Notes: a model not told the origin generated them from the sequence alone. Shown: positions 36,125-48,794, numbered from the stretch's first letter. The stretch is DNA of 64,000 bases from Lytechinus pictus (GCF_037042905.1 NC_087254.1:23909103-23973102), one strand, 5' to 3'. Translations and numbers: made by a program.

Positions 36125-39100
36125 AACTGTTAGTTTAGCTGTTATAAGCCATTAAAGTTTAACCGTTAAGTCATTGCAAATTTACAGTAAATAAAGTCTT
36201 TGGTCATGTTTATGTTGGTAAACGGTAAAATAATTCAAACATTCCTTTAAAATGCAATATATAGTGTAATATTTTCGGTTGTTAACTTCACTTAAGCCAT
36301 GACTTAAATCTAAGATTCCCCTAAATATTAATTATCCGAGAATGATAAGGAGCATTCTGCCTATAACAATTCTGATAGCGGAAGGTTGTCTGAATTGCTA
36401 TTTATGTTTCAATGAGCAAGTTAACATCTAATTTAGACAACCCTGAAAAGGGTTGTGGCATTTGTGTTGTGGCCACGTATTTATGTTTTTGTTTTATGGG
36501 ATGGCCATGAACTTTGTCCTATATGATCGTCTCGTGAGACGAACCCCGGGGTTTGGGGTCGAAGCAAGAGACTTTAAGCTAGGACCATGAACCACAAAAC
36601 CTAAATTATTCAGCGGTGTGAAGGAGTGTGCATGAACCCTCACCGCATTTACGTCCTCTGGAGTAAAAATGGCGCAAATAAGTCATGCTTTCGCGCACGA
36701 CATCATTGCTCCTTGAATGAATAGGGAAGCATCACCTTAACATTCTAAATTGAACGTCAACCCTCATAGGATGGAGACAATGATAGAGAGAATGACATCG
36801 AGAAGGTAGAGGAGAGAGAGAGACCTGCAAGGGGGGGGGGGTCATGAGACAGAATGTCGACGAGGGTGAGAGAGGAAAGAAATTAGAATTTTATTTTTGC
36901 GAAATGAGCGGAAATGGAGAAGACAAAAAAAAAGAAGAGAGATAGAGAGACGGAGACAGGGAATTGGAGTGAGGAACTGATGTACTGGTGACTGATAGGT
37001 AATTCATACGACTTGTTAAATTCACATCCAGAATACGAGCTTCATTTTGCAAAGGGGCGAAATAAAGGGATATAAGGGTAAAGCTTTAGTGCACTTTTGA
37101 AGCCGTTTTAGATTCGACTCTGTTCATGCTCAAAGGAACACTCCAAAACTTCATGACTGCATCGGAATAGCAATGATTGCCAATGATTTTGATCCCCCAC
37201 TCATTTAAAATTAATTCCATCATTATATGCATGTGTTTTATTATTATCATTATTGGCCATGAATGAACTTCATATATTTTTATTGTAACGATTGTGGACA
37301 TATTAAAATTAAGCCTTTTTGTTGTTAATCATGGTATTTATTCTTATGTTAAAAAAAACCCATTAATTATAATATTCACAAGCCCCATTCATTAACGGTG
37401 ATATATTCAGTGTTTACCTCTGTTACTCAACTCTCTGGCGTCCTGAAAATAAAATGTAGTTTCCCCCACCACCTCCACCTATTATTCTAGAAATCGATTG
37501 ACCTAAAAGTGATAAGTGAAAACGAATATACAGAATATATATTTTGGGGGGTAATTTTGCGCCCCTTCGAGAATGGCGCCTCGGCAATATTCACATCCCC
37601 CTTGGCTTTCCGTATTCATGTTATCAGAAATGGCTATCAATTTCAGTAATTCGCCATCACACACGTTCAGACCTGTTAACTCGTTATACTCATTTTGCTA
37701 TTTGATATTTCTTCCCACCGCCATGTTGCTATCTTCACCAACGTCCTTTGTCCGTTGTCTTCATTTTACAAGGAGAGGACTACGAGGTCATTTATTTTTC
37801 ACCTGGTCGCTGTCTTTAAAAAAAACCTTGTCAGTAATGGAACGAGAAAGGTCAACACTTCTTGACACGAATGACACAGAGTAAGGGGGATGTTTTATGA
37901 TCCTTATGATGAAAAGAGTGTACAGCGGGAATGCTCCTTTTACCCCGAGGTGGCATGCATATCCCTACGCGCACTTTCCTCGCATGCGACCGAAGGCATG
38001 CATTTCAATTATAGCGACAGAAGATACTCAGGGACAAGGCTTTTTACTCGCTATTTAGTCTCCTGTATAAAGGATTTTCGAGAGTAGGGATGAAGAAAGC
38101 GGGAAAAGGTTAGACTCGGTGCATCCCGAAGGCGCATCACCGATGCGTTCTATTTTGAGTTTCATCATTTCAATCCCAGTAGCAGGTATTAGGGTTATAG
38201 GCAAGAAACGACCCCGTGCGATAGGCAGCGACTGGCATGCACGCTGGGCGAGGAAGCCGTGCTATTCCCTTGATGAATCTAGATCATTGAAATAACTTCG
38301 GAATGATAACTGAGGAAAAGAAGAAAAAAAAAGGGGGGTATGCGCTTGTATCCACTATCTCTACCGATGCCCTCTTGGAAATTGAAAAGGAATTTCTTCG
38401 CTTGTCATGAGTCTTTCTTTACAAAGGAGATTTATGATAAGAATAAGTTTTTTGTATTGGACTTAATCACTATAAGTTCTTTAATGAACTTATTCATAGG
38501 CATACATAGTAGTATCAGTATACTATTAGAAGTAATTCGTAGTAATACAAAGAAAATTGCTCAGCAATATAAAGCGGCGTGGAAAACATAATTTTAAACA
38601 TATCCCTTCTTTGAAATAGAGATAATGTTTTAATGTCGTTCGATCAGAAAACATGAATTAAACATGTTTCTGTTTTTCCTATACAAATAGTGTTTTTATG
38701 ATATTTTGTTTGATCCGGAGACGTATTATGGATATTCTCCAGGGATATGATTGAAAGATTTAAGCTGAAAATAAAAATAGCATGTAGCATCAATAAGCTT
38801 GGATTTTCTTGTCACCAGTGATCATCCTCTTTCTAGATTGCTTATTTTTAGTCAACAATTTGTGTCTTCCCCAGTGTACAGGATTATGACACCAAAGCAC
38901 AAACTGTGGTGTTCATACAGAGGAATAAACCAATCATTATATTACACCGATGTTATAGTGTCATGTTATCTCAACACCAGATTGGGTTTTTGTACCACCT
39001 TTAGCTTCTATTTCAACACTCTTTTGTGTTATTATGTTCAAACTCTAGGGTGTAATTGACAAAACACCGTAGGATGTGATCCTCTCAGGATACTAGCTGG

Positions 39101-40500
39101 TTTCATTACTAACACTCCAGTTTTGACACCGAAAATATAAGTCGGACCTTTCCAATTGCATTATGCATGTATCAGCGCATTTGTTTGCCTACTTGATCAT
39201 GTTCATATCGACACTTTGTAGCATTCCTGTATTACATTGGTTGAAATAGATTAGTGTACAAGGTGTAATGATGCTATGAACCTTTACTACACCATGTTAG
39301 TATGCATGCAGTGATTCACGCGAAATTTTCTTCATTTGTTGTTTTTATTTTTTCCTTGATCATGAGCATAATAGAGGAGTGAACCGGTTGTTGAACCCGC
39401 TACTATGGCTACAAGACGCAGAGATGCGTTCCGTAATGCGTTCGCCGATCAGCAAGCCGTTGGCCATGTGACTTAGATGTCACCTGACATTGGCATTGAT
39501 ATCACCTGACATTGGCATTGATATGACATGACATGACCTTTGGCACCCCGCTGGCTTAATGCCTCATCAAACCAATTACCGACCGAATGCTGACGTGACG
39601 CTGATGATGAGATGGGAGTTCTTTGTCTGAACTTGTATTGAACTGCAGATCCGTTCATTTTTAAAGATTATGTCATGTCCAATCACCTGACATTGGGACC
39701 TTATTGAGAGAAGAACAAATTAAGAGAGATTAATTATCTTAACGTGATGATGTTTTTCCAGCACCATCTTTGATCATGAGTTATGAGGATGTGGGATTCG
39801 AGTTTTTAGAATGATGTTTGGTGGGTCCACGTGGCTATCTCCTTCAATACCATGAATAACGTGACTGGATAAATGAATTGTAGACTAATCATTATCGCGG
39901 GGTCTTTTTTCTAAGTATTTTTTTTTTCATAGAGACGCACCGTCTCTATTTGATGTCGAAGCATTTATTCTGTTAAAAAAAATCAAAATAGAAATTTCAG
40001 ATAAATTTAAGAAAAATCTTACACTTAATAAAAAAAAACATAACATTTAGATTTCAAACATGTATACATCATAGAAAATGATATCTGGCATTAAAAGTTT
40101 AAGTGACATTTTAGTATGATTTTAGTGGGCGATTAATCACTTTGTTTGTCCGAACGTTCGTGTGTCAAAACTCGTTTGTTTTAAGTAAATGATTTCTATT
40201 CGCATATTGTATGCTGTTCCGCGATGCTTCATGTTGAATCTATTTTTGAAACCCATTTGATCTAATTTCAACCAGAAAGCCGACTGTCATTTATATTTTG
40301 TTTGATTATTCCTATTTTTCCAGTCTACCTTCTATACTCCTCAAATACGAGACTGAAGCACTGCAAAAACACCACAAGGCTTTACTTCCCTTCATTGTTC
40401 AGATCAGTAAGTCACAATCTTTCTTGAAATGAGAAAATAAGTCTCTTTATCCACTCCCTGAGGAGCATCCAACAAACGTTCCAAGACTCGGTTGCTAGGT
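36125..40500. other. Non-coding tract with minor repeats
   Basis: No supported gene. A GA/G-rich block occupies about 36800-36960 with G10 at about 36832-36841. The stretch at 37880-38250 is CpG-richer, non-repetitive and rich in stop codons, so it is a candidate non-coding regulatory stretch only. At 38860-39300 the words ACACC and GGTGT recur in both orientations, suggesting a degraded element. Confidence 0.35.
39481..39524 (+). repeat. Exact 22 bp tandem duplication
   Basis: A 22 bp unit that starts CACCTGACATTGGCATTGAT and ends AT occurs twice back to back. A partial third match, ATCACCTGACATTGGG, lies near 39684. Confidence 0.85.
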
Positions 40501-40504
40501 ATAC

Positions 40505-40647
40505 TGTATAGGCTTCGCATCCAACCGGGTAACCATGACAAACTGTGGATTGACGCCTTGCCAAAGGACGCTAGGTCGCGATGGGATTCGAACCCACGAC
40601 ACTCTGATTACAAGGCGAGAGTCAGAACCGCTACACCACGATGGTTC
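40505..40647 (-). mobile_element. tRNA-derived SINE (minus strand)
   Basis: On the minus strand, box A TGGTGTAGCGG (plus 40628-40638) and box B GGTTCGAATCC (plus 40584-40594) are correctly ordered. CTTGTAATCAGAG lies between them like an anticodon arm. The tail follows with AGCGTCCTTTGGCAAGGCGT and GGTTACCCGGTTGGATGCGA, a tail shared in part with the fragment at 14340-14462. The tail shows it is a SINE copy rather than a host tRNA gene. Confidence 0.65.
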
Positions 40648-40649
40648 TC

Positions 40650-42260
40650 TTTTGTATCAATTATCCTTTTGAAATTACATCGACATGTTTTGCATCCATT
40701 AGACATTAAGTTGATATTTAAGATGTTCGAAGGCCGATGGGTGAGCATTTGAAGGGCCTTGTTTTGACTGTGAAATACGAAGGGCCATTGGGTATGCATG
40801 TAATACAATAAGCCAAAGTAACGAGTGGGCTAGTCTTGTGACTCGCATATAATTTCATTTCTGACATCAGTCATGTTTGCATAATGGCGTCACCGGGGAT
40901 ATTATGTATCTGATGGAAGAGGCTGATAGATAATTTGTTTAACTGATGAAACATTCAATTATATATGATACAAATGTGACTAGCTATGTGTAATTTCATT
41001 CGGCAAGACAGAGAAAGAGATGGAGAGAAAGCAATGGAGAGATAGAAACAGAGAGAGACACAGAGAATGGTACAGAGACGATGATATAGAGGGGGAGAGA
41101 AGGTGAGGGGTGCAGTTCATATGTCATTCGATAGCACCCCTAGACAAAATAATAATGATAATGAAAATACTTTCAAAATAGAAAAGGAAAGCAATTAATG
41201 AATGTGAAACTCATGAATTAATAAAATAATAAATGGGTAGATAAATGAAACCCAAAGTAACTGTTTCTCTTATAATGTCATATTTCCCATGTCATTAAGG
41301 GGATAAAACGTTTTGAACAGGAGAGATCGAATCCAACTCACAAGCCACACAGTGAATGAAATGTCGGTTTTAAGTCAATCAACATTGCGTTCTCAATGTG
41401 AACTGCACCCTTCACCAACTGATCATGCTGATGAAGTTGAGAAGCAGAAAGGCGTAACAATTTTAAAGGTTTTCATAGGAGTTTGCGACCTTCTGATAAC
41501 AATCAGACAATTTCTTGTTTGAATTAACTTCCAACATCCAGAAATAGTCCTCTCACCGCCTTTTTGAGACATGATCTTATTTGTAATTAGATGAGGGAAT
41601 AAGAAACGGAGTTCGCACCCTCTCTACTTTACTTCATTTTGTTTCCCCTCCGATCTATCGGTCACATATCGAATTATATGGAGCGTGAGTGCATGTGTGA
41701 AAAAGCATATTGCACTTATGTCAGTTGACTCTTTGGCGTCAATACGACCGTTCCCCCGATGTAGCGCTTCTGATAAGGTCTTGTTCAGTTGTTGATACTG
41801 GGCATTGTAGTGGTGTCTTAACATGAGTAGGATGCATGTCAGTCCGCTGAGGTCACTGATATAAGGGATAGAGCATGATCTCACGATATCACCAGGGGAT
41901 TATACCCAGTTGGCTTGCAACACCAATTAATGTTATCATGGTTTTGAAATTTACATTTTCGTGCAACGGAAAAGTGAAATGAGCTTCTTTTTTTTAGAAT
42001 TACACAGCCATTTTGAAAATGTGTTAAGTGGGACCAAAATTCCACAATATTCTGCCAAGCAGTGGGCCTATTACATCTAGTCTCTTTCCGATTATAAGCA
42101 TTAAAGAAGATTATTATATTGCCACTAACACCGATGGAATAAGCCAGATGTTATCTTCGTATATTTTAAGTTAAAACAAAATAATAATGGATAATCATAA
42201 ATATATTTTTCCCTTTCTGTTTAAACAGTGAAGTCCATCCATTAACAGTAACAGAATCAT
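40650..42260. other. Non-coding tract upstream of the sulfotransferase gene
   Basis: No supported gene. It contains purine-rich (AGAG) sequence around 41005-41110. Any distal promoter or first exon of the sulfotransferase gene could lie here or further left, but I cannot identify a core promoter with confidence. Confidence 0.35.
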
Positions 42261-42287
42261 ATTTTTTTTCTCTCTTCCCATGCATAG
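42261..42287 (+). promoter_or_regulatory. Candidate splice acceptor for a 5' UTR exon
   Basis: A long pyrimidine tract (TTTTTTTTCTCTCTTCCC) followed by ATGCATAG ends at 42287. It is the best acceptor-like signal upstream of the sulfotransferase start codon. If used, the last exon would begin at 42288 and carry about 430 bases of 5' UTR. A weaker alternative acceptor (TATAG) ends near 42638. This is inference from sequence alone. Confidence 0.35.
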
Positions 42288-42718
42288 GTTAAGGTCTGGG
42301 AGCTGAGAAGATTCATCGGATGACCGCAAGCGATCGATGCCGTTACCGCAGTTCTTCTGATAGAGGATGTCACGATGGTAACCCGTGGGCTAGGATCGTG
42401 CTCTTAAAATTGAAGATCGGATTAAAACGTCCCAGTATGCTCTGAAGTGGATTAGTTTGATGACTGGAAATAAATCCTTTGGAATTAAACCATCGATCGT
42501 TCCCCATTTTGAGGGACTCTTAATGAATGAGTGAGGAGGATGGTGGAATCCTGCTGCTCATTAAAAGGTTATCTCGATAACGTGAACTTGCCTTACAACA
42601 GCTGTTTGTATTTTTTTAATAATATTGCTGAAATTATAGAAATTGTGTGCTGATCCATTGGTGTTTATGATGCCTCTTCCATTCTATAACATTGAATTTG
42701 AGTAGAAGGTGTAGCAAA

Positions 42719-43867
42719 ATGAACCTTGTGGAACCTCAAGAGAGGCCAGAAGACCACGTCATGAAACTAGGGGTCCCTACCAAATTTCACCGGAAAGTCG
42801 GGATGACCAATCGGTTCGCTATCGGTCTCGCAGTAGTAACACTCACTTGCTCACTTTCGTTCATAGCACTGAGTCATCCTGAAGCAGTTTCGACAAGACA
42901 ACAGAATCAGTCCGTTCGGGAGATAATTCCTGATGATTACGTCAGCACCTGTCACAGGCGCCATGAGGATGGGTCCCGTGCGTTGCTTCCAGAGAAGTAC
43001 TTGACGATAAACGACTGCAAGAAACGCCTACCGGATGTCGTTGTCCTGGGCACCAAGAAATGTGGCACCGGAGCTTTACGCGTCTTTCTAGATACCCATC
43101 CAAGCGTTGTCTTTTCTAAGAAAGCTGAGGCGAAATTCTTCACGCAAAACTACAAGAAAGGACTTGATTGGTATGTACAGATCATGAGACCTACAGCAAA
43201 TGGTCAAGTTGGCATGGAAAAGTCTCCAGGGTATTTCTTTTCAAGCGAAGCAGCCAGACGTATTAAATCAGACTTACCAGAAAGCACCAAGTTCATTGTA
43301 ATTCTCTGCAATCCAGTAAGGAGAACAATATCTGAGTTCACTTTCGAGCAGCTCAATAAAATTAAAGACAAGTTTCAGGTGGACACTGATGAAGCCAAAG
43401 TGATCGCCAAAAGGACTTTCAATTCTAGTAAATTTGAGAAATATATCACGACATCTTCCGGTCGTATTAGGACAAACGTAGATATCATCACTCACAGTAT
43501 GTACGATAAATATATTCTATCGTGGCTCAAGCTCTTCTCACGCTCACGATTCCTTTTCGTCGATGGCGACAACTTCACCCACAACCCCGTCACTGTTCTC
43601 AACGAAATAGAGCAATTTATTGACGTTCCGCGTTACTTTAACAGCAGCAGATTCTACTTCGATAAAGAAAAGGGTTTCTTTTGTCTTTCAGAACCTTTCA
43701 AGCAGTGTCTACGGTCAACCAAGGGCTTGGAACACCCACCCGTTGATAGGACAGTATTGAGGAAACTCAGAGAACTCTTTAAAGCGCATGACTTTGCTAC
43801 GAGTATTCTAACATTAAAGAATTTCACATGGATGAAGAATGATTACGGTACCAAGGTACAACCTTGA
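42719..43867 (+). CDS. Heparan sulfate glucosamine 3-O-sulfotransferase-like, divergent
   Basis: A single uninterrupted frame encodes 382 residues. I start at ATG 42719 (A at -3). The frame extends nine codons upstream to a TTG, but a stop at 42668-42670 closes it. The layout is a type II Golgi enzyme: short basic cytosolic tail, one membrane segment (about residues 33-51, FAIGLAVVTLTCSLSFIAL), stem, then a sulfotransferase domain from about 106. The 5'-phosphosulfate loop is TKKCGTGAL (112-120; the family norm is KGGTRAL). AEAKFF supplies the expected catalytic glutamate (137), followed by KKGLDWY, and then EKSPGYF. The C-terminal FYFDKEKGFFCL...QCLRSTKG has the two cysteines (322, 330) of the conserved disulfide. 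The predicted reaction is PAPS-dependent 3-O-sulfation of glucosamine in heparan sulfate. Odd point: the 3'-phosphate motif reads CNPVRRTIS where relatives have RDPxxRxxS, so activity is not assured. Several N-glycosylation sites are present. Confidence 0.88.
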   Translation: MNLVEPQERPEDHVMKLGVPTKFHRKVGMTNRFAIGLAVVTLTCSLSFIALSHPEAVSTRQQNQSVREIIPDDYVSTCHRRHEDGSRALLPEKYLTINDCKKRLPDVVVLGTKKCGTGALRVFLDTHPSVVFSKKAEAKFFTQNYKKGLDWYVQIMRPTANGQVGMEKSPGYFFSSEAARRIKSDLPESTKFIVILCNPVRRTISEFTFEQLNKIKDKFQVDTDEAKVIAKRTFNSSKFEKYITTSSGRIRTNVDIITHSMYDKYILSWLKLFSRSRFLFVDGDNFTHNPVTVLNEIEQFIDVPRYFNSSRFYFDKEKGFFCLSEPFKQCLRSTKGLEHPPVDRTVLRKLRELFKAHDFATSILTLKNFTWMKNDYGTKVQP

Positions 43868-44413
43868 GGTCCCACTCCAAGAACATACGTATGCACTAAT
43901 TAATGATGTATGATTTTATTGCATGGTACAAGACTAATGATGAAAAGGATTGCAATACAATTATATCGCGAATACTTTGGTGAACTTACCCCAACGGCAA
44001 TCCTAATATTTTGTTGAGTGGACTTGTTGACGAGTAGTACCAATATTAGCATTACTACAGATATCATGAATATCACGGCAATGCCAAAATCAAAGATTAT
44101 TGTCCCATATAATATGCCTTTGATGCGCCATGAGGCTGATATTTTATTTGTCTTTGTGATTACAATAATCACATTCAGTATTCTAATGAAGCATTGAAAA
44201 TATTTTTTTTTTATTATTGACCTTCCAAATCACCCGTTTTGTCTGTTTCGTTGTAGGCCTATTCCAATCACGTTTTACATGTTTTAGATCACGTTACGTT
44301 GAAAGATGCACTGTATGATCCTTATTTTGCTGACAAGCTTGATTTTTTTAATCTATGTTGTATAAAAGAGGCTTTTCCAATGATGGATTTATACCTTGCC
44401 TTGGACGCTTTGT

Positions 44414-44419
44414 AATAAA
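44414..44419 (+). terminator. Polyadenylation signal AATAAA of the sulfotransferase gene
   Basis: AATAAA lies 547 bases after the stop codon and is followed by a U/G-rich stretch (GGTCTTGCTGATAGGTCGTC). It is the best candidate seen and would give a 3' UTR of about 0.57 kb. Confidence 0.5.
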
Positions 44420-44439
44420 GGTCTTGCTGATAGGTCGTC

Positions 44440-47400
44440 TCTTTCAAAAGAAAGAAAATAATTCATTATAGTGAACAGGTTGTATTATAATTAAGAGTAA
44501 AATTGTACTGTACTATATTTTATTTCCTGTTAGCCATTGAACAGTGTTGAAATTTTACTTTTGAATTCGTTTAAAGAAATGAAAAAGAAATCGACTTTGC
44601 CACATGCTGACGAATTATCTTTATGATCATGATGATTATGTTTTGTATAAACATGGGAAGATGTCATTCTCAATCATTATTGTTGTATGCAATAATCGAA
44701 TAGATGTTTATTATAGATATGGGAGAGATTCAATTATAAATGAGATTATAGAAATTCAGAGTTGCTTGGATGAATTTATATGAAGAAAATGTTCCGATTG
44801 CAATAAGTTTAACACAAAGTAACACTAACCACAATACTACGACATTTGACATAGTTGTATATAGTCTCACGATAGGAGATATGTGAAGTAGGATATATTA
44901 TTATGCTCTTTGAATTTAGCGTTGACCCTGTTGAGTATATCTTTCTACGAAGGGAGGAACTATAGGGGAAAACAAGTGGGAGAGTAAACATGGTGAAAAG
45001 GTAGAAGAGGGGAAGGATATGCTGAAGAAGCAGAAGAAGAAGAAGACGAAGAAAAATAAGTACACGAAGAGGAGGAAGAAGAAAATGAACAAGGGAGAGA
45101 AATAGAGAGAGAGATGGAGAGGGGGGGGGGGTTTTATAAGAATAAAATCTTTGACACCAAATCATCGCTCATGAAATGTGAGAGGTATTTGGAAAAACAA
45201 TATTTGTTCCTTTGTACTTTGTGTTCAGGTGCTGGGGTCTTCTTGTTGTTCATAAACAATATTTATCGATGGCCTTAATATCATTTCTTTCAGTATGGCT
45301 GGACTATCAGTCCTATGAGCACAATAATGGAAATGCTTTCATAAATCATCTATAAAAATATTGAAATGCGAATAACCCGTGGTTTTCATAAAGGTTGCTC
45401 CAGCTTCGGCTTCCAAATAGCTAGCGATTGAAATCTAATTTTGATTGCATTAGGGTGCCTCGGGCGACATTTAGAAGTAATATAGGGAAGATCTTGCATT
45501 ATTGATTAAGTGGCAAAGGGACAGGGTATAATATTTGTTTTCATGTAAGCTGCAATAAAGGATGTCAATGATATGGAAGAGGAGTGGTTCTTTTTTCAAG
45601 GCATATGGTGTCTTTGTGGTTTGAAATAGGTGGCAAAATTGAATGAGAATTGTTGTCATCTGTCATGTCTTTTGAGCAATAATCATAATTATTGCAGGTG
45701 CGCCAAGTTTTGTTTAGCAGTATTTCTGTTCTTTCTTTTCAAGGGGGTGGACAGTGAAATAGGCCAATTATCTGACTCTCTGAACTATCTGATACCTGAG
45801 CAATATTTCATGATGGTTATTGCCTACCAGAACAGTCAATTTGACCATTCGATATGTTCGACCCAACCGGAGGTGACGTGAAACGAACCGAGTTTTGCCG
45901 AAGTGGGATCGTTTTGTTCGGTCTTTTCGTCATTCTGGGTCCAAAAATTGTGGTGCTGGTAGACAATTTTCAAAATCTGTAGAATAGTCTGTACCGCTTC
46001 GATAATAATGATATTCATGTGTTATATATGCACCCAAACGGGATATCAAGTTCATTTTTTTAAAATATATAATTAACTTTTTTCAGGGAGGGGTGTTAGA
46101 AAGTATTCCCCCTGGTAGATCTGCATGTGTCCGCCCCTGATTATAGTAGTATGAATGACGTCATGAATAATATACAAACGAAAGTGCCGAGATGATCCAC
46201 GACTATTCGTTTGTTTACGAAGATATGAAATCTTAAAGCTATATAAAAGAGCATAATTGACGGCTAAGTTAATCTAGTAGATCACTATTTTGTGACATGT
46301 GAGATTATATTTGAAAATGTAGTGTTTTGCTTGTTGAATTTCGCTCCAATTATATTCAATTCATATCAATTTATAGTCATTCTATGTAGTTGATCGTTGC
46401 TAGTCCATATATTCGGGGTGGGGGAGGTCAAATATCAGTAGGAAGTATGCGAAAATACAAATAAATCGGAAGAATTGCAAAGATTTCAGTATTTGTTGAG
46501 ACTTATTGATGATTGCTAAAATTTAGATATCATTTTTAAGGCCAGGCTTGACCTGGTATAAGATTAATGTTGAGTGCTTGACGTAAATCTATTGAAAATA
46601 TTCTTTTCTTCATTTTCATATCATGAAAGATGTCATAGTTTGTCAATCATGAATATGATTTATCTATTAAATTCAAGTTACTATGTAACTGAAATGTTCG
46701 GATTGAGATTGTTATATTTATTATAACAAGGCTAGGAGGGGACAATCAATAATATATTCATAAAATAAAGAAATTATTATGGAATAAAAAAATTATCATC
46801 TGTCTAATGTCTTGTTAATATGTCAAATTGTATATTTATTTCAAGAGTGATGTATGTATATATTTGTTCCGTCTCTTTTCACAAACGTCATGAGGAATTA
46901 AAAAAAAATGAAACTATTAAAATGATATGGGTTTCCATGTGCTCTTTAATCTTGTTTTGTCTTTCTTTTTAATCTGATCTTATGGAGAATTACTGCAGCT
47001 AATTTTAAACATGTAAAACAAATATGAAGAATAAGATGAATCAGTTGCTTCATTTTCCTGCCAGATCCTTTTTGTTGTACTCCATACAATTATCACGCTT
47101 TTTCATAATCAATTTGAAGAGGAATAATGTTAACAATATTCGTAATTATTTGAATGATCCGGCCACGTTACATTAAATCGTAAGAAAATGAAAATACGAG
47201 AATGAATTTAGAAGAACCGAATCCCATATTTTCTTGACATCAAAAATTACATTTTTTCATCAAGAATTCAAATTCTTTTTTGAAGAATAATTTGTGTTGT
47301 TAAAAGAAAATTATTGTCATGAAATGGGATTCAGAAAGACGGATAGGCATATCCTTTACATTTGTCGGCATTCGCTGGCTAAGTCGTTCTGCCCCTTGAG

Positions 47401-47800
47401 GAATACTTTTCCTTTTACATTAATAGAAGATAAACAGGATTAATAGGTCTATGTGATAAAGTAAGTAAACTGTGAAGCGAATGCATGATCGGCAGGTGCT
47501 AGTGCAGGAGACAGAGGAAGAAACTAGATTTCGGGTGACACTGAGCGTAATTTTTAAGAAAGGAGTGGGGTGGGGGCTATGGAAACGAAGATTAGAATGA
47601 ATGAGGGAGAGAAATATACGGGACTTTCACCATTATCAACAATTCTATTCTCTAATTTCACCGAGTGTGATTCTTCAAATTTAATTATGTTATTGGCAAT
47701 GTAAATTTAAAAAATTGAAAAATGCCAATGTATATTCCTTCAATAATACATGAAATCAGGTCATGCAGGTGGGACAGCGTTCTTACCCTTGTCCTCAAAG
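44440..47800. other. Non-coding tract with an AAG-rich block
   Basis: No supported gene. A purine-rich (AAG/GAG) block with G10 at 45121-45130 occupies about 44950-45130. The rest is AT-rich with no element that I can relate to others. Confidence 0.4.
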
Positions 47801-47810
47801 GTGGCGCAAT

Positions 47811-48264
47811 AGACCAGTTCGTAGTTACTTCTGGGACAATTTTGGTCTAATTACCTTTCATTTCTTTCTTTAAGATAGGTAGATTTCAAAGCAAATTACG
47901 TATGCATGCCTTACATAGCGGAATGAAGAAAATGAATAGACCAGGTGACTAGAATAGCACATCAATGAACACTCTATGAAGTTATTTGTTGCATTTCTAC
48001 TTTGAATGCATACTACATGTACTAGAGGATGTTGCACAATGTACTTGGCAAACTGTGAAATACCTACCAGTCATTCGTGGACGCATTGTTTTTTGTGAAT
48101 GTGAATGAAAAACACAATTCAAAAGAATATATGAATAATCAAGACATCGAATTTGGTGCTTATCTCATTAAATTTTAAACCACCATGTCACTTTAGTACA
48201 AATGACCTTCCTGTTATCATGCGCAGAATCTTCTGATCATGCGCAGAGTGGAACTACGAACTGG
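47811..48264. mobile_element. Probable MITE with CCAGTTCGTAGTT ends
   Basis: CCAGTTCGTAGTT (47814-47826) and AACTACGAACTGG (48252-48264) are perfect 13 bp inverted copies. The 9 bp word TGGCGCAAT occurs at 47802-47810 and 48262-48270, next to or overlapping the ends. An 8 bp target duplication would fit the hAT superfamily, but the exact boundary is ambiguous because the right copy overlaps the terminal repeat. GATCATGCGCAGAGTGG near the right end supports a structured subterminal region. Confidence 0.5.
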
Positions 48265-48794
48265 CGCAATTTAAAGAGATCATGGGACAAAGCTTTAGTG
48301 TAATAATCATTTTTAGAGATAACAAAAATAATAATTCAAAGGAAAATTACGAAGACTGTACGGCAGGCATCAACAGATGGCGTAATGAACAATGTTTTTT
48401 TTTGACAATTTCGGTTTTAGTCACGGTTTGAGTGATGTTCGTGATCTAACGCGTGGGGGTGGGGGGGGGGGGGGTTAACATCACGTATGCCCGTTTCATG
48501 CACTGACATAACGCATTTGGCTCATTGCATAACTACTTTGATCGTATCCACAAGCCTCCAGTTATTGATTTACTTTTCAGTGCTCTGAAATCTCTACTAA
48601 TTCTAAATCCACACATTAGGGGTGAGGAGGATTTGAAAGACTTTTGAATTAATGATAAATGTCAAAATTGAAATATCTACTAAAATATGTACTACCGCCC
48701 TGTAAGAAACTTACAAGAAGCAAGTCAAATATGAGAACAAATAATCGTAATTTCTACTGGGGTGTAACCATAAAATTTGACAGACACTGGTCAG

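Noticed and set aside
40571..40647. A functional minus-strand tRNA gene (anticodon-like TGT)
   Set aside because: The tail after the tRNA-like part is shared with another copy in the window, as expected of a SINE. A definite answer would need a covariance-model tRNA scan.
42692..42718. Extension of the sulfotransferase start to TTG at 42692
   Set aside because: TTG is not a usual eukaryotic start, whereas the ATG at 42719 has A at -3 and gives a normal type II membrane protein N-terminus.
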